Part shown: positions 49,499 through 60,800 of the stretch, piece after piece
Numbering within the stretch: position 1 is the first letter of the stretch
How the letters are laid out: each line of letters begins with the position of its first letter
Origin: Vitrella brassicaformis
Taxonomy: Eukaryota > Sar > Vitrellaceae
Reading direction: 5' to 3'
DNA: 64,000 nucleotides
NCBI GenBank assembly: GCA_001179505.1
Contig: CDMY01000223.1
Coordinates: 95,958 to 159,957 of the forward strand
Program-made: the position numbers and the translations under genes
The notes under the pieces: model-generated
The model's database searches: none
What the model saw: only the letters and a program-made list of their open reading frames with translations
What the model was told of the DNA's origin: nothing

Positions 49499-51131
49499 TG
49501 CACACAACCTCCCCATTCACTGCACACACACGGTCGGCTGGATGCTGTCTGTCTGTGTAACCTGCCTGCCTGCAGGATGTCCCGGGTGAGTTTGACGTCT
49601 TTAGCGGCGACTCGATCGACACGTCCGAGGACAAGCGTCAGGTGCAGGACAACTGCAGCGTCATCACAGCCAACGTCTTCCACATCCGGCAGCAGCAGAA
49701 CCACCGCGTCACCTGGGACAAGATACTCAAGAACATCGCAAAGCGCGAGAAGGGCATCGAGACCTCACCCAAGGGCATGGACCTCAGCATGGCCGAGGCG
49801 CTCCTGGCCAACAAGCGGCCCCTGGAGGACACCTTCCCCTCACTCATGGGCGGTGAAGCCGATAGCAAGCGCATCAAGACTGACGGGGGGCTGGGGATGG
49901 AGATGGGTATTGGGATGGGGGCCGTGCTGCCGCCGGTCGTCAGCCCTGACGTGGTGGACGTGACGACGGAGGAGATCAAGTGGGCCATCACCACATACCA
50001 GAGCATCGGCGCCCAAGGCAAGACTGAGATAGACAATATCGTAAGACGGCAACACACACACAAGGAAGACACAAACAGGGAGGGAGGGAGGGAGGGACTT
50101 GCTTCGGTGTGTGGCTGCAACATGGTCAGGGAAAGGATTTCGCTACCCGGTTGTGTTTGGACTCCATCGAGGAGATCGAGTTTGCCGCGGCCCCTGACAA
50201 GCGGGCCTTCTTCGACGCCGTCAAGGATGTGGCTGCTCCCCTCGGCCAGCGCCCCCCCGAGCGCATCCCACCCCCGCCAGCCGAGGAGGCCGGCCCTTCT
50301 GGTGGCCCTTCTGGCGCTGCTTCTGTAGTTGCGGCTTCTGCTGCCGCTACTGTCGGTGTTGGTCCTCGGGATCAGTCAGCAGCTGATCGTCAGGCACGGG
50401 AGACGCAGGCTGCCGTGGACAGGGAGCTCCTGGGGGCGATTGCCATCCCGAGGCCAGACGTGGCGGTATGAAATGAGCAAGGGGGAGGGTTGGGGGAGGG
50501 ATAGCATTGACTACTTAAACAAACGTGTGTGTGCAGAGGATGCCCCAGTACTCGTCGTCCTCAGGCTCATCGTCAGGCAGCTCGTCAGAGAAGGGTAAGG
50601 ACGCATAGCGTACAGAGGGCGATCGATGGATGATACATTCATGTGTCCCGTGTGCTGTGCGTGTCTGCAGCCGACTCAGACGATGACGAGAAGAATGCCG
50701 CCGGCAGGGATGCCGGCAAAGGCCAGGACATGGGCGATGATGATGATGACGATGACGACGACATCCTCAAGCCTGCAGCTGCAGCAGCATCAGCGGCGGC
50801 GGTAGCTGACGGCCCCGCTGCCTCTGGCACCGAGACGCGCATGGACACCGAGCAGCTCGATGCCGCCCCCTCAAAGCCCCTTCTCAATGGCGTCGACGAA
50901 GACGACCACATGGCGGCCGGAGAGGGAGATGACGCTCATGGTGAGGCCAAGACCAATGGCGTGGAGGACGTCAAGATGGCGGCTGAGAGGGAGAGGGCAG
51001 ATGACGATGTGGACATGGCGGCCGGTGAGGGCGCCAGTGCCGCCGCGATCATAGCCAACACCAAGGGAGCTGCGGCGGCGGCGGAGAGCACCCAACACGA
51101 CGAGATGCTGCAATTCGATGACGACGAGTGA
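47767..51131 (+). CDS. Bromodomain protein with His at the acetyl-lysine Asn position
   Basis: Nuclear chromatin-binding protein. ATG 47767 (or 47788, MSKFELTEAHL). N-terminal basic part: RARPKALARGRTRAITKPV, EPVKGMGGDIRRTARDRKK. Bromodomain from about 48515: CSEVLVKLAADPSGQVFLLK, then, after the gap-containing intron, VDPLKDSVPDYDDVIERKMDFG, TIARKLGGFQYTGPRQFLHD, VRQIYYNVLK-YHHHVHGAG. The Asn that normally follows Tyr in the BC loop (YN) is His. The WPF-shelf position reads VFLLKV. Downstream: FHIRQQQNHRVTWDKILKNI, ITTYQSIGAQGKTEIDNI and DFATRLCLDSIEEIEF, followed by Ala/Pro/Ser-rich and Asp-rich tracts (50735-50765) and a final LQFDDDE-stop. The second half resembles no domain I know. Divergent partner: plastid membrane protein gene. 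Confidence 0.85.
48626..48925. other. Assembly gap, exactly 300 N
   Basis: 300 Ns lie inside the intron between LLK (ends 48577) and VDPLK (starts 48992). They are flanked on both sides by runs of at least 10 G, which probably stopped sequencing or assembly. True length unknown. Confidence 0.98.
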
Positions 51132-53516
51132 CAAAATGAATGACCAGACCAATGGGGATGAATGAGATGACGGAATCAATAGCATGAAGCCAAGGAAAGG
51201 ATCCATATGGATCCGCCAAGTCCGACGGCCGCTGCCGGCCGTGTAGACGTACTGATTGTACGTGGGATGGATGCGTGGACGCCCGGATGGATGGATGGGT
51301 GGGTGGGTGGAGAGATGGTGGACGGAGGCAGGCAGGCATTTTTAACGGAGGATGGCTGGCTGGTTGCAGAGAGACACATCAGTCACATCACATGACATCA
51401 CATCACATCACATCACATCACGGCGGCGCAGTGGTTTGGTGCATTCTTCTTCATTCTTGGCGTGAGCGGCTGGCTGGCTGCATACATACTCATTTCATCG
51501 GTGTGTGGTGTGGTGGTGTGTGTGTAGTATACGTCGCCCGTATGTATGTGTGTAGCCTGCAACGCCGAGGAGATGATGGGGCGAGTGTGTGAGAGATTGA
51601 TTGCCTGAGAGAGAGAGTGCGGAGTTTTCATCTGGTTGTTTCTTTTTGACTGATCGACTGCTGACGGCATGGATCCACACATCGATGGTGGCATGACTGA
51701 CTGGATGGATGGATGGATGACGGTGAAGGACACGGAAGGACACGAGCCATCATCGCAACTTAATGGTTAACGCTCATCAACACGTACGGAGAGATTGGTC
51801 GATTGACTGATGTCTAGACAGACGTGGGTGGAGTTGTTTATGCATACGCACATACACACAGATACAGACAGTCAGACAGTCAGACAGACAGGCACCAACC
51901 AACGGCCGTGACACACACACCCCACAGAAAGGGCACGCTCACACCATCCTACCACACCACACCGCACACCATCCAGCCAGACATCAGGCCATCCATCCAT
52001 CCAGACGAACAGACACTTCTGTGTGTGGCGACAAAAAAAGGGCGAATCTTCCATCCATTTTAGGCAACCATGCATTCATTATACAGAGACGTATATACTT
52101 ACACACACACACACACACGCGTGTGAGACAAGGCCATCCATCAGTCATCGGCCGCCAGCGATATATGCTTTGTTACCCAGCCACCCACCCTGTACACACA
52201 TCGACCCGTGTCGAGAACCGGATACCGTCCGTTCAAGCGCTCTCTGCTCCTCTGTGCCGCTCTCTTTCTCTCTCAGCTTAATCAATAGGTTAACCAATCT
52301 GACTGTGTCGGTCCGTGTGACGGCTGTGTGTGTTCTGTCGTGTTGCCCCGTCATGGCGAACGGCACCGGGAGTCAGGGGGACGACCCGACCACCCATGGT
52401 GACGTTCCCAACTTCAGAGGGACACGACAGCCCACACGTCACGTCACATCCTATTCACAGCAGTTTCCCCCGCTTCTATCTTGGTTCCGTCCGTGTCGAT
52501 CGACGACTGTCCTCTCGCTGAATGCTCATCCCGACGCTGTGCACGACGCCCTCGCCAGTCGTACAGAACCAACGAGAGCACCCTGCACATTCTCAAGGAC
52601 AAGCATCCAGCGTGAAGACTGTCCACACACCACCAAATGCAGGTCTTGCCCCTCCCTCCCCTCCTCCCGGTTCATCGCAGCCAGTTGGTTGACTCACTCA
52701 CTCACTCACTCTACCTCTCAGTCTCTCTGCCTGCCCGTCTGTCTGTCTGTCTGTCTGCCTGCCAGTAAGCGGACCCAGCCTCTCTTCACTCACACCAAGC
52801 TCACAGAGGTAGGCATATCGGTGACATACATTGATGATAGATGGGCGATGTCTTAGGTCTTACCCACGTGGTGTCAGACTACTCACACACACACACACAC
52901 ACGGACCGCCCCACCCCACCCCAGCCCTCAGCCAGCCAGTCAGCCACCCAGAAAGAAAGACAGACAGACAGCCACCCTCTCGCTCCCGCGCCTCACCACC
53001 CCAGGAGCAAGGAAGACGGGCGGATGGTACACAGCTGTGTACTGTACCTGTGGTGAAGCGTGTGTGTGTGTGTGTGTGGATACGAATGGAAAAACGGAAC
53101 AACGAGGGAGGGTGTGGTGTGTCATCATGCGGGGTTGAAATCCATCCATCCCTCCAGGCCATGCAGGTAGGTAGGTATGCATCAGAGGCGTCGGAGATTC
53201 TTTGACTCCCAAGCTTGCAGCAATTGCAGACATCTTTGGCAGGCAAGGCAAGGAGAATGGGAAAGAACAAGAGAGAAGGGGGGATGGAGGCAGTGAGGGA
53301 GAGAGGGAGGAGTGAGAGTGGTCTTCATGGGCAGAAAAGACGGACGGAAAGCAAGCCACACATCACTCACTCACTCACCCTTGCCCTCTCTCGGTCCTTC
53401 CTTGAAATGTGCCGACCGAAACACGCAGCCACGCACACCCCCGCCAAGCCTTCCGTCCAGCCCATCTACCTTACCACCCCATCTACGCAATCGGCCAATC
53501 GAATCGACCAAACAGG
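51132..53516. other. Intergenic, 2.4 kb, convergent 3' ends
   Basis: Rich in simple repeats: GGATGGATGG at 51288 and 51702, CATCA units at 51382, (CAGA)n at 51870-51890, (AC)n at 52101-52120 and 52884-52900, CACTCACTCACTC at 52692, CTGTCTGTCTGTCTGT at 52739. A weak candidate exon begins ATG 52353 (MANGTGSQGDDPTTHGD) and ends near a CAG|GTCTTG donor at about 52640, with a possible next exon KRTQPLFTHTKLTE (52767-52808). I could not extend it to a convincing gene. Confidence 0.4.
51382..51421 (+). repeat. (CATCA)n pentanucleotide repeat
   Basis: CACATCACATGACATCACATCACATCACATCACATCAC, about seven units with one interruption. Confidence 0.9.
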
Positions 53517-56500
53517 TCACGACGTATGTCGTCTGTCCATCCACCCCGCCCCCTCTCGCCCCACATCCACCCCAAGCCCCCCCTCCACCGGCGCCTCATC
53601 CTCCGTCTTGACCACAGGCGCCTCCGCAAGACCCGCTAGCGCCTCAGCCAGGTCCTCCAGGTCATAGTCGGCTGATGTCTTGGGCATTTTGCTGGGCGGC
53701 TCGTCGCTCCCGGGCGGCGAGGTGACGTTGATGGTGGGTGCGGGTGCTGAGGCCTTTGCTTCGGGTGATGAGTCAAGGTCCATGAGAGCGTCGAAGCGCG
53801 TCTTGATGTCGCCTGCTGGGAGGGTGGCGGCGGCGGCGGTGGCCATAACCTCCTGCTTGCGCTTCTGCCGGACCATCTGACGCTCCTGACGCACCTCACG
53901 CTCAGTGTCCTGCACACGAGAGAGAGGGACACACACAGCGCAGCGGTCAGGGCGCGTGTGTGTCACATCACCATCAGATGCTGTCTAGTGCTGACCGACC
54001 TCCAGGTAGCGCAGGAGACTGAGGTCGTCCTCAATGTCCCGTGTGTCGAGCTTCTCCATCTCATTCACGTCCAGTCGCTCCGGGTTCTGAGCCACACCAC
54101 GCCGGCCGCGGCCACCACGCGCTCTCCCCCGCCCTCTAGCCGGCAAAGTGGGCGATGTGATCGTCCCCCGGCTGCCACGCCTTCCCCGCCCGCACCCTCT
54201 GCCGGGTCTCCTCACCGTGTAGAGCTCGTCATACTCTCGCTCCAGTGCGTCTGCGTCGGCCGCCGAGCGGCTGAAGTGAATGCCGCTGGGGCGGTCTCTG
54301 CGCACTTGCACTTGGTTGGGGGGGTTGCGGGTGAAGACGGCCAGGGGTCTGGGAGTGTTGGCTTGGTGGGCCGACAGCACCAGGTCGACCCAGCTTTTGA
54401 AGGCCTCCTCGCCTGGCCCGCCTGGCATGTCCAAGTCGGTGTCCCGCCGCGACTCGAAACCCCCGCGGCTGGCCCGGACGCTGGAGCCGCGGGAGGGCAC
54501 ATTGCTCCACTCTCCGGCCAGGTCTCGATCTCGCCCTCGCCCCTCCAGCACGAAGTCCTCGTCCGTGTCCTTGCTAGGGTACCGCTGATGGCTCTTGCTG
54601 CTGCGCTGCTCCTCCAACCTGATGATGCGGCGCATCTTGCTCGCCACCCTCAGACCGTTGGCACTCCGCGTGACCCGCTTCTCCACCACACCAGCTGGTG
54701 GCGGGGACAGGTACTTGCCCCTGCCCGCCGGGCTGTCGTCGTGGTCGTGAGATCTGTTGGTGCGCTTCCGGTGCCGGTGGCGTGTGGGAGGGGAGAGGGA
54801 GCGGGAAGACGCCGACGCCGAGTCGCGAAGAAGCGACCTGTCTGAGAGGGAGAAGCTGTCGTAGGGGTCGTGGAGGTTGCAGAAAGCGGGGTGGCGCGTG
54901 TAGAGGTGGCGGGAGGGGGGCAGGGGGCCGCATGCGTACAGGCCATAGGGGTCCACCTGGGATGCCGGCAACGGTTGCCTAAGGGAGACCAGGCAGCGGG
55001 CACAAAGAACAGTCAGTAAGGAGGGGGCGGGGCGTCTGTGTGCACTGCATGTGGTGGTGCATTGCTGGTCTACCCGATGGCTGTGTATGGCGTTTGTTGC
55101 GGGAGCTTCTCTTGGGTGGCCTTTGCGAGGATAGAGGGGATGACAAGGGGCCTGACAAACAAACACCAAGCGAGCGACAAATGCGACTGAGTCGTCGGAC
55201 GGTGTCATTATCTATCTGTATGTCCGTCTGGTACCTCTTGCTGGCCTTCTGTTGGGCTGTGTTCTGTATGCCCTTCACCGTCTTGTCCAGGACCTCACGA
55301 ACCGGCGCAGCATTGACCCCCGACGATGCCGAGGAGCCCCACAACCTGACACAAATCGCACAGAGAGACAACCACAGGTGAGGTGGTGACCTGCCTGCCT
55401 GTTCTTCGTTCCAATTGCCCTCTGCCCTCCTCTGCCCTCACCGTTCCATCTCGGTGTAGAGGCCCTGCGCATGCTTCCACCGCCACTGGCTGCCCACCGG
55501 CCCAAAATTGAGGGCTTCCTGACCCTGCTTCCCGCCACCACCATCATTGCCCCTGTCGGGGGGCCACTGCCATCTCAGCGGACATGAGGGGCGGGGGCGC
55601 GGACGACGCTCGACAGTGTGGCTCCGCAACCCTTTGGCTTTCTCAGATGGAGCTTGCTGCTGGTGTGCGGTGGTGTGGCTGGGCTTGGGTAGTGGGTTAG
55701 GGGGAGATGACGATGCGCATCGACGAGGGGCCGAGTGGCACATGGCGAAATAGCTCGACGTGAACAATTCCCTGGGCACAAACAGGCCGAAGGAGACTGT
55801 TAAACCGGTCCCTGTGCGTGCGTGCGTGGTGTGCGCTCACTTGTCCTCGGCTGCTATGGGAGGGAAAAGGTCCGTCCTGCTCTTCTTGTCGCCCGTACTG
55901 GCTGCCTCCTTGGCTGCAGCTGCTGGATTGGCACCAGTCATCGGCCGGGGCGGCGAGGTGCCGGCCTTGACGAAGATGTCGTCGTATGTCAGCCCCTCAG
56001 TTGGCTGCTGCTGCTGCTGCTGGTGCTGCGTGTGCAGGGGGTGAGAGGTGGCGGGGTCAGGCTTCTGGTGCTTCCCTCCCATGCTCAGCTCCTTCCAGGC
56101 CTCCGCGCCCCTATCGACATCCATCAAACACACAGAACATGCCGTATGGTATGCATCATCGAGCCAGCCGTCCACAGGCGCCTCGCCTCCCGTCCGTCCC
56201 GTGACAAGCTAAGCCGACCAGTTGTTGTGTCTGGGCATCCCGCCCTTATCGGCGCCCTTCTTCCTGTGCCGCCGTTTTGGGGTGTTCTTGACCACATGGG
56301 TGGGGTGGCCGATGGACGCAATGAGCTCTGGCTTGATGGTGACGGGCGGCCGCGAGCCCGACTCGATGTCCCTCAGCCACTGGTCCTTGCTGCTCTCCAG
56401 ACGCATCATCTGACGCCGAACCGTCGACACATCACGACCTGTGTAGACACACCAGAGCGACCACAAACGAGAGCTGGACGGTTCGCTTGTTCTCCGTCGT

Positions 56501-57823
56501 GTGAGTGTGGTACCTACCCATTTTCTCGGCAATGTAGTTCCAGTCGCGTCTCTGTATGATGAAGGCCATCATCTTGACGTCGTCCTGGTCGGTCCAGCTG
56601 GGGTCTCTGTCCTCCTCTACTCTCTCCTCTCTCTTCACGACAGCTGTCGGACACGGAGGACCGGCCCCTGTCCACACACACAACCAACACCACATCACAC
56701 CCCCACACACAGAGATCTCGATAGGAGATGGACCCGTCAGCCATCATCCTCCCTCCCCTCCCTGTTAATCTTGCTCACCGATGGTCGCCGCAGTACCGGC
56801 GAGCTGATTCTGCGGGCAGAGAGGCGGACCGACGGACTCAAACAGCTTCTTTGGCTCCTGCTGCTGCTGCTGTTTCTGCTGCTGCTGCTGCTGGGGGTGC
56901 TTTTGCTGGGGTTGGGGATCATCTGTGTTGTGTGGGGCGGGTGTGCCGAAGGTCTTGACAGGCTGTGGGAGTGGCGGAGGGGCCATGATCAGCTGAGGGA
57001 CCTCTTCCGACTTTTTGCGCTTCAGGGCAGCGATCAGCTGAGGGACCTCACCAGACTGACTCCGCTGCAGGAAGTGACACACGACGGCACACACAGTAGT
57101 GCGAGAGATAGCCTGCCTGTGTTTGTGCGGTGGTTGGGCCCGCCCCACCTGCAGACGGCTGGATGTCCTGCGGAGACTTCTGTTTCCAGATACTGGCTCG
57201 GCAGCATCGCCGTTCGCCTGACATGCCACACCAACACAACACAGACAGACATCAAAAGGGCCAATATCGTGCGACAGAACGGCCGGCTGCCTCACACACG
57301 AAGCACGGTGCACAGAGCACCCCTTTGTGAGCCAGCCGCTGTGGTGCGCGTTGCCCTCACCATGCCATGTGTAGGCGGCTCCACCTGGCTCGACGCCATC
57401 CGGAGGCGCACACACGTGACGCGATCCGCACCTGAAGACGCACACCGACAGCATGCCCCAGTGCCGAGTATATGGAACAAACACCCCTCTACTTGTGCAC
57501 ATCTGTCCACCGGGACCCTTTCTGTCCATGTTCACGGCAGAAACCACGAGACAACCGTCGCAGTCCGGCCACCCACCTGCGGAGCCGTCTCCGGCGTTGG
57601 CACGCTCGGCTGTCTTGCCCAGCTAGGACAGATTCAGACGCAAGAACTGGTGCCCTCTGCTTGCGGTGCGGGGAGGTGCGGCCGCACGGGTGTCTCCCCG
57701 ACTCGCTCTGCTGCCGTACACTCACCGAGTGCTTTCTACAAAATTAACCGACAGAGGCTGATCCCGAGAGGGAAGTGGACGACCACAAGGCTGCGCTAGC
57801 GAAGAGACGTTCTCCGTGCCCAT
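53517..57823 (-). CDS. Myb/SANT-like nuclear protein with low-complexity and RGG regions
   Basis: Large minus-strand gene of about ten exons. ATG 57823: MGTENVSSLAQPCGRPL. Exon near 57200: ANGDAAEPVSGNRSLRR. A next exon has a short internal repeat GEVPQLIAALKRKK / EEVPQLIMAPP and a Gln run. Myb-like domain: DPSWTDQDDVKMMAFIIQRR, DWNYIAEKMG joined to RDVSTVRRQMMRL (56620-56390). Then HVVKNTPKRRHRKKGADKGG (basic), LTYDDIFVKAG, a Ser/Pro-rich part, and the big exon 54990-54000. That exon has RHRHRKRTNRSHD, KSWVDLVLSAHQANTPRPL, DALEREYDELYTVRRPGRG, an RG-rich tract RGRGRARGGRGRRG, then LDVNEMEKLDTRDIEDDLS. It ends with a helix EREVRQERQMVRQKRKQEV and an acidic tail. Single Myb repeat plus RG tract suggests chromatin or RNA work; no family assigned. 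Head-to-head with the carboxypeptidase gene. Confidence 0.7.
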
Positions 57824-57876
57824 CCTCTTCTCAGCTCGCAGCTGCTGCGAGCTAAGCCGAAAACGCGAAGGCAGAG
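57824..57876. promoter_or_regulatory. 53-bp divergent promoter with a perfect 10-bp inverted repeat
   Basis: AGCTCGCAGC-T-GCTGCGAGCT (57833-57853) is a perfect inverted repeat with a 1-nt centre. It contains the octamer in both orientations, one half facing each gene. It lies 9 bp from the minus ATG and 23 bp from the plus ATG. Confidence 0.65.
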
Positions 57877-60800
57877 ATGGGGCGAAATGTTGTGATCTGC
57901 CACCTGTGGTGCTTCGTCTTGCTGGTATGTGGCCGTGTGTGGGGTGAATCTCCAATATTGACGAACGATGACGACGCTGTGTACACGAAGCTGACGTACA
58001 CGGAGATCACGGAGGCCTTCGAAGGGCTGGCGGAGAAATACCCCAAGCTGGTCAAGCTGGAGTCAGCTGAAGAAAGATACGGCAAGTACAATGTCAAGAC
58101 CTCGCAGTGGAAATGCGACGACCTCCCGTGAGTGAGAATGGAGAGAGGATGACAAAGGGAGGGCCCGGTGATGGAGGCAGATGCAGTGTTTGTGCTGGTT
58201 TGTGTGTGTGTTGGGCATGCAGGTGTGACATAATGATTGTTCGACTGGGGAATAACGAGACTCTCACGGCCAAGACTCCTGAGGTCACAGACAGACAGAG
58301 GCAGAGAGGCATCGACGGCGGCATGAGTGGAGGGAGACCCGCTCCCCGTTGCATTGATTGTGCAGGTGTATGTCAGTGGTGCGCTGCATGGCAATGAAAG
58401 ACTGGGTACGGTCCGCAGGCAGACAGGCAGGCCGATAACGCGGTGAGTGAGTGATTGTGATGGTGTGTCCACCAGGTCCCCCCGTGTGCACATACCTGGC
58501 GGAGTTTCTGTGCGAGCGGTACGGCAAGAATGACAAGGTCACATGGCTGGTGAGTGAGGCCTCTCACACAAGGCAGGCAGCCAGGGAGGGAGGGAGGGAG
58601 GCACAAATGGGTGCATGGGCCCCCACCTCAATCTCCATTGGGTTCGCTCGGCGCCGTCTGTCTGCCTTTCCGTGCGAATCTAAGTACGATTGAGAAACAG
58701 ACACTGTCTCGGTCTGCCACTACTCACGGGGGTGTCCACATCAGTCTAGCGCTAGACACGGCCGCCCACCCAGCTGACCGAGATACATACCATACACACA
58801 CGTGTTTCCTTCCTGCACGCAATGCCTGGCTCGTTCACCCGTTGTCACACACATGTCTGGCTGGTTGTCTGTCTGTCTGTCTGTCTGTCTGTGTGGTGTG
58901 CTGTGCACGTGTGTGTCTTGTTTGTCCAGATGGACAATCGGGTTTTGTGGATGACGCCCATGACCAATCCCATCGGCGTGGCCAACGACCAACGGGTGTG
59001 CGTCGCCAGGACAGACAGGAGAATCCCATAGCCAGAGAGAGGGATTTTGGTTGCGCTTGTGTGTGGTGTGTGAAGGAGGAGAACAACATCGACCCGAATC
59101 GTGACTTCCCCTACAGGGCACCCCCAGACGCCTGCATGGCCACCATGACGGTGAGCTTGCAAGCACGGAACGGCACCTCAAGCACAAACTCCATCATCGG
59201 TCCTCTCTGCCTTGTGTGTGCCAGGCCCGGGCGGTGAATGAGCTCTACCGCGAGCACCTCTTCCGTCTGGGCATCACTTTCCACGGAGGTGAGGTACCCA
59301 CCACACCACACTAGCTAGCTACCACACGCCACGGTGGAAAGTGTGATGGTCTGTCTGTCTGTCTGTCTGTCAGGCCAGCGTGTGATGGCGTACGAGTGGG
59401 GCTCCTTCGACCATCTGGAGCGTGACCCATCGGCTCCCTCGGGGTACAGTTCCACCGAGCCGCCCGACGAGCAGACTCAGGTGGCCATCGGCAAGGCCAT
59501 GCAGGCCGCAGCGGGCAGGGAGAAGAATGGCGACTTCTGGTACCCGCTCGGGGCCATGACCGACCTTGTCTACGCTGTCGACGGAGGTACACACAGAGGT
59601 GGTTGGCTGACGCGGGAGGCTGTCATTTGTGTTGGGTGTTGTGTGTTGGCAGGGATGGAGGATTGGTCATACGCTGCCAGCTGGAAGCCATCAGGGGACC
59701 CTATCACGGTAGGTGCACGAGATGACACACACACGGCATGGGACTCTCGGCGGTCCGAGTGAGTGAGTGAGTTGTGCTGTGTGTGTGTGTGTGTGAGCAG
59801 GTATGCGATCCATCGGCGAATGGTGGGTACGACAAGGAGCGGACAAAGTACAACGAACACATGGTTCGGTAAGTAAGCCATCCAACCTGCCAGCCACAGG
59901 CACAGCGCACAGAGAGACAGGCACCCCACCCTGTAGGTAGAGTAGAGCGGTCACTGGGCGGGCGGTCAGTCGGTCAAGTTGCCATTGACTGATTCCGTCG
60001 TTCAGGTGTCTGCTGTTCTTGTTTGAGATGGACAAGAGCAAACATCCGGAAGAGAGCACATACGGTGGGTATGCACACACACACTCAGGCCAGGAAGCCA
60101 CATACGGAAGCAGAGAGGGTGGGGCGTGCTCATCACTTCCCACAATATGTGTGTGTGTGTGTGTGTGTGTGTGCTGCCCTGGACCGACCGACGGACACTG
60201 CAGGCAATCGGGCAGAGGTGGTCAAAGCGTCGGCGTAAGATGACTGACGGCGCACTAAGCCCTTTGTCTTCGTCCGCAAAGCACTTTACTTATCTCTTTC
60301 TCTGTTGTCTGTCTTTCATCAGCACTGACGGCCACATTGCCCGGAACATGAGATCGGTCCTCAAACTCATGGGTAAACCCACACACCAAAGCCACACACA
60401 CACCTCGGTGGCTCTCGTGTGTTTCATTCATCTGACTTGTCAGAGTTGGTAGATCCGTATGTGGTGTTCACCCAGCTGCCCCCCAAGGAGGTGCAGCCCA
60501 ACGACCCGGCGTCCATTGCCCTCCTGCCCATAGGGTGCGTCAAGGCTACATCACTCAGACTGCGAATGGTCAAGGCACCTTGCCACGAACTCACAGGTAG
60601 GTAGAAACAAGAAAGACATACCCGGGCCACAATCATCCACACGCATCCCCCACTCTACCTTCCTCATTGAGGTGTGTGGTGTGTGTCAACCACACAGAGG
60701 GAGCATTTATGGGCGAAGGCAGTGACGTCATCGACCTCTCGTCGACCGGCGGCACGTCCAATGCACAGCGGTCCGGAGAGCAGGGCTCCACTGGCGGCAC

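Noticed and set aside
52023-52856. Plus-strand open frame of 277 codons in the 51-53 kb spacer
   Set aside because: It runs through CA, CTGT and CACT repeats, producing THTHTH and CLSVCL strings. It does not start with ATG at its 5' end, and only a small inner part (from 52353) looks possible.
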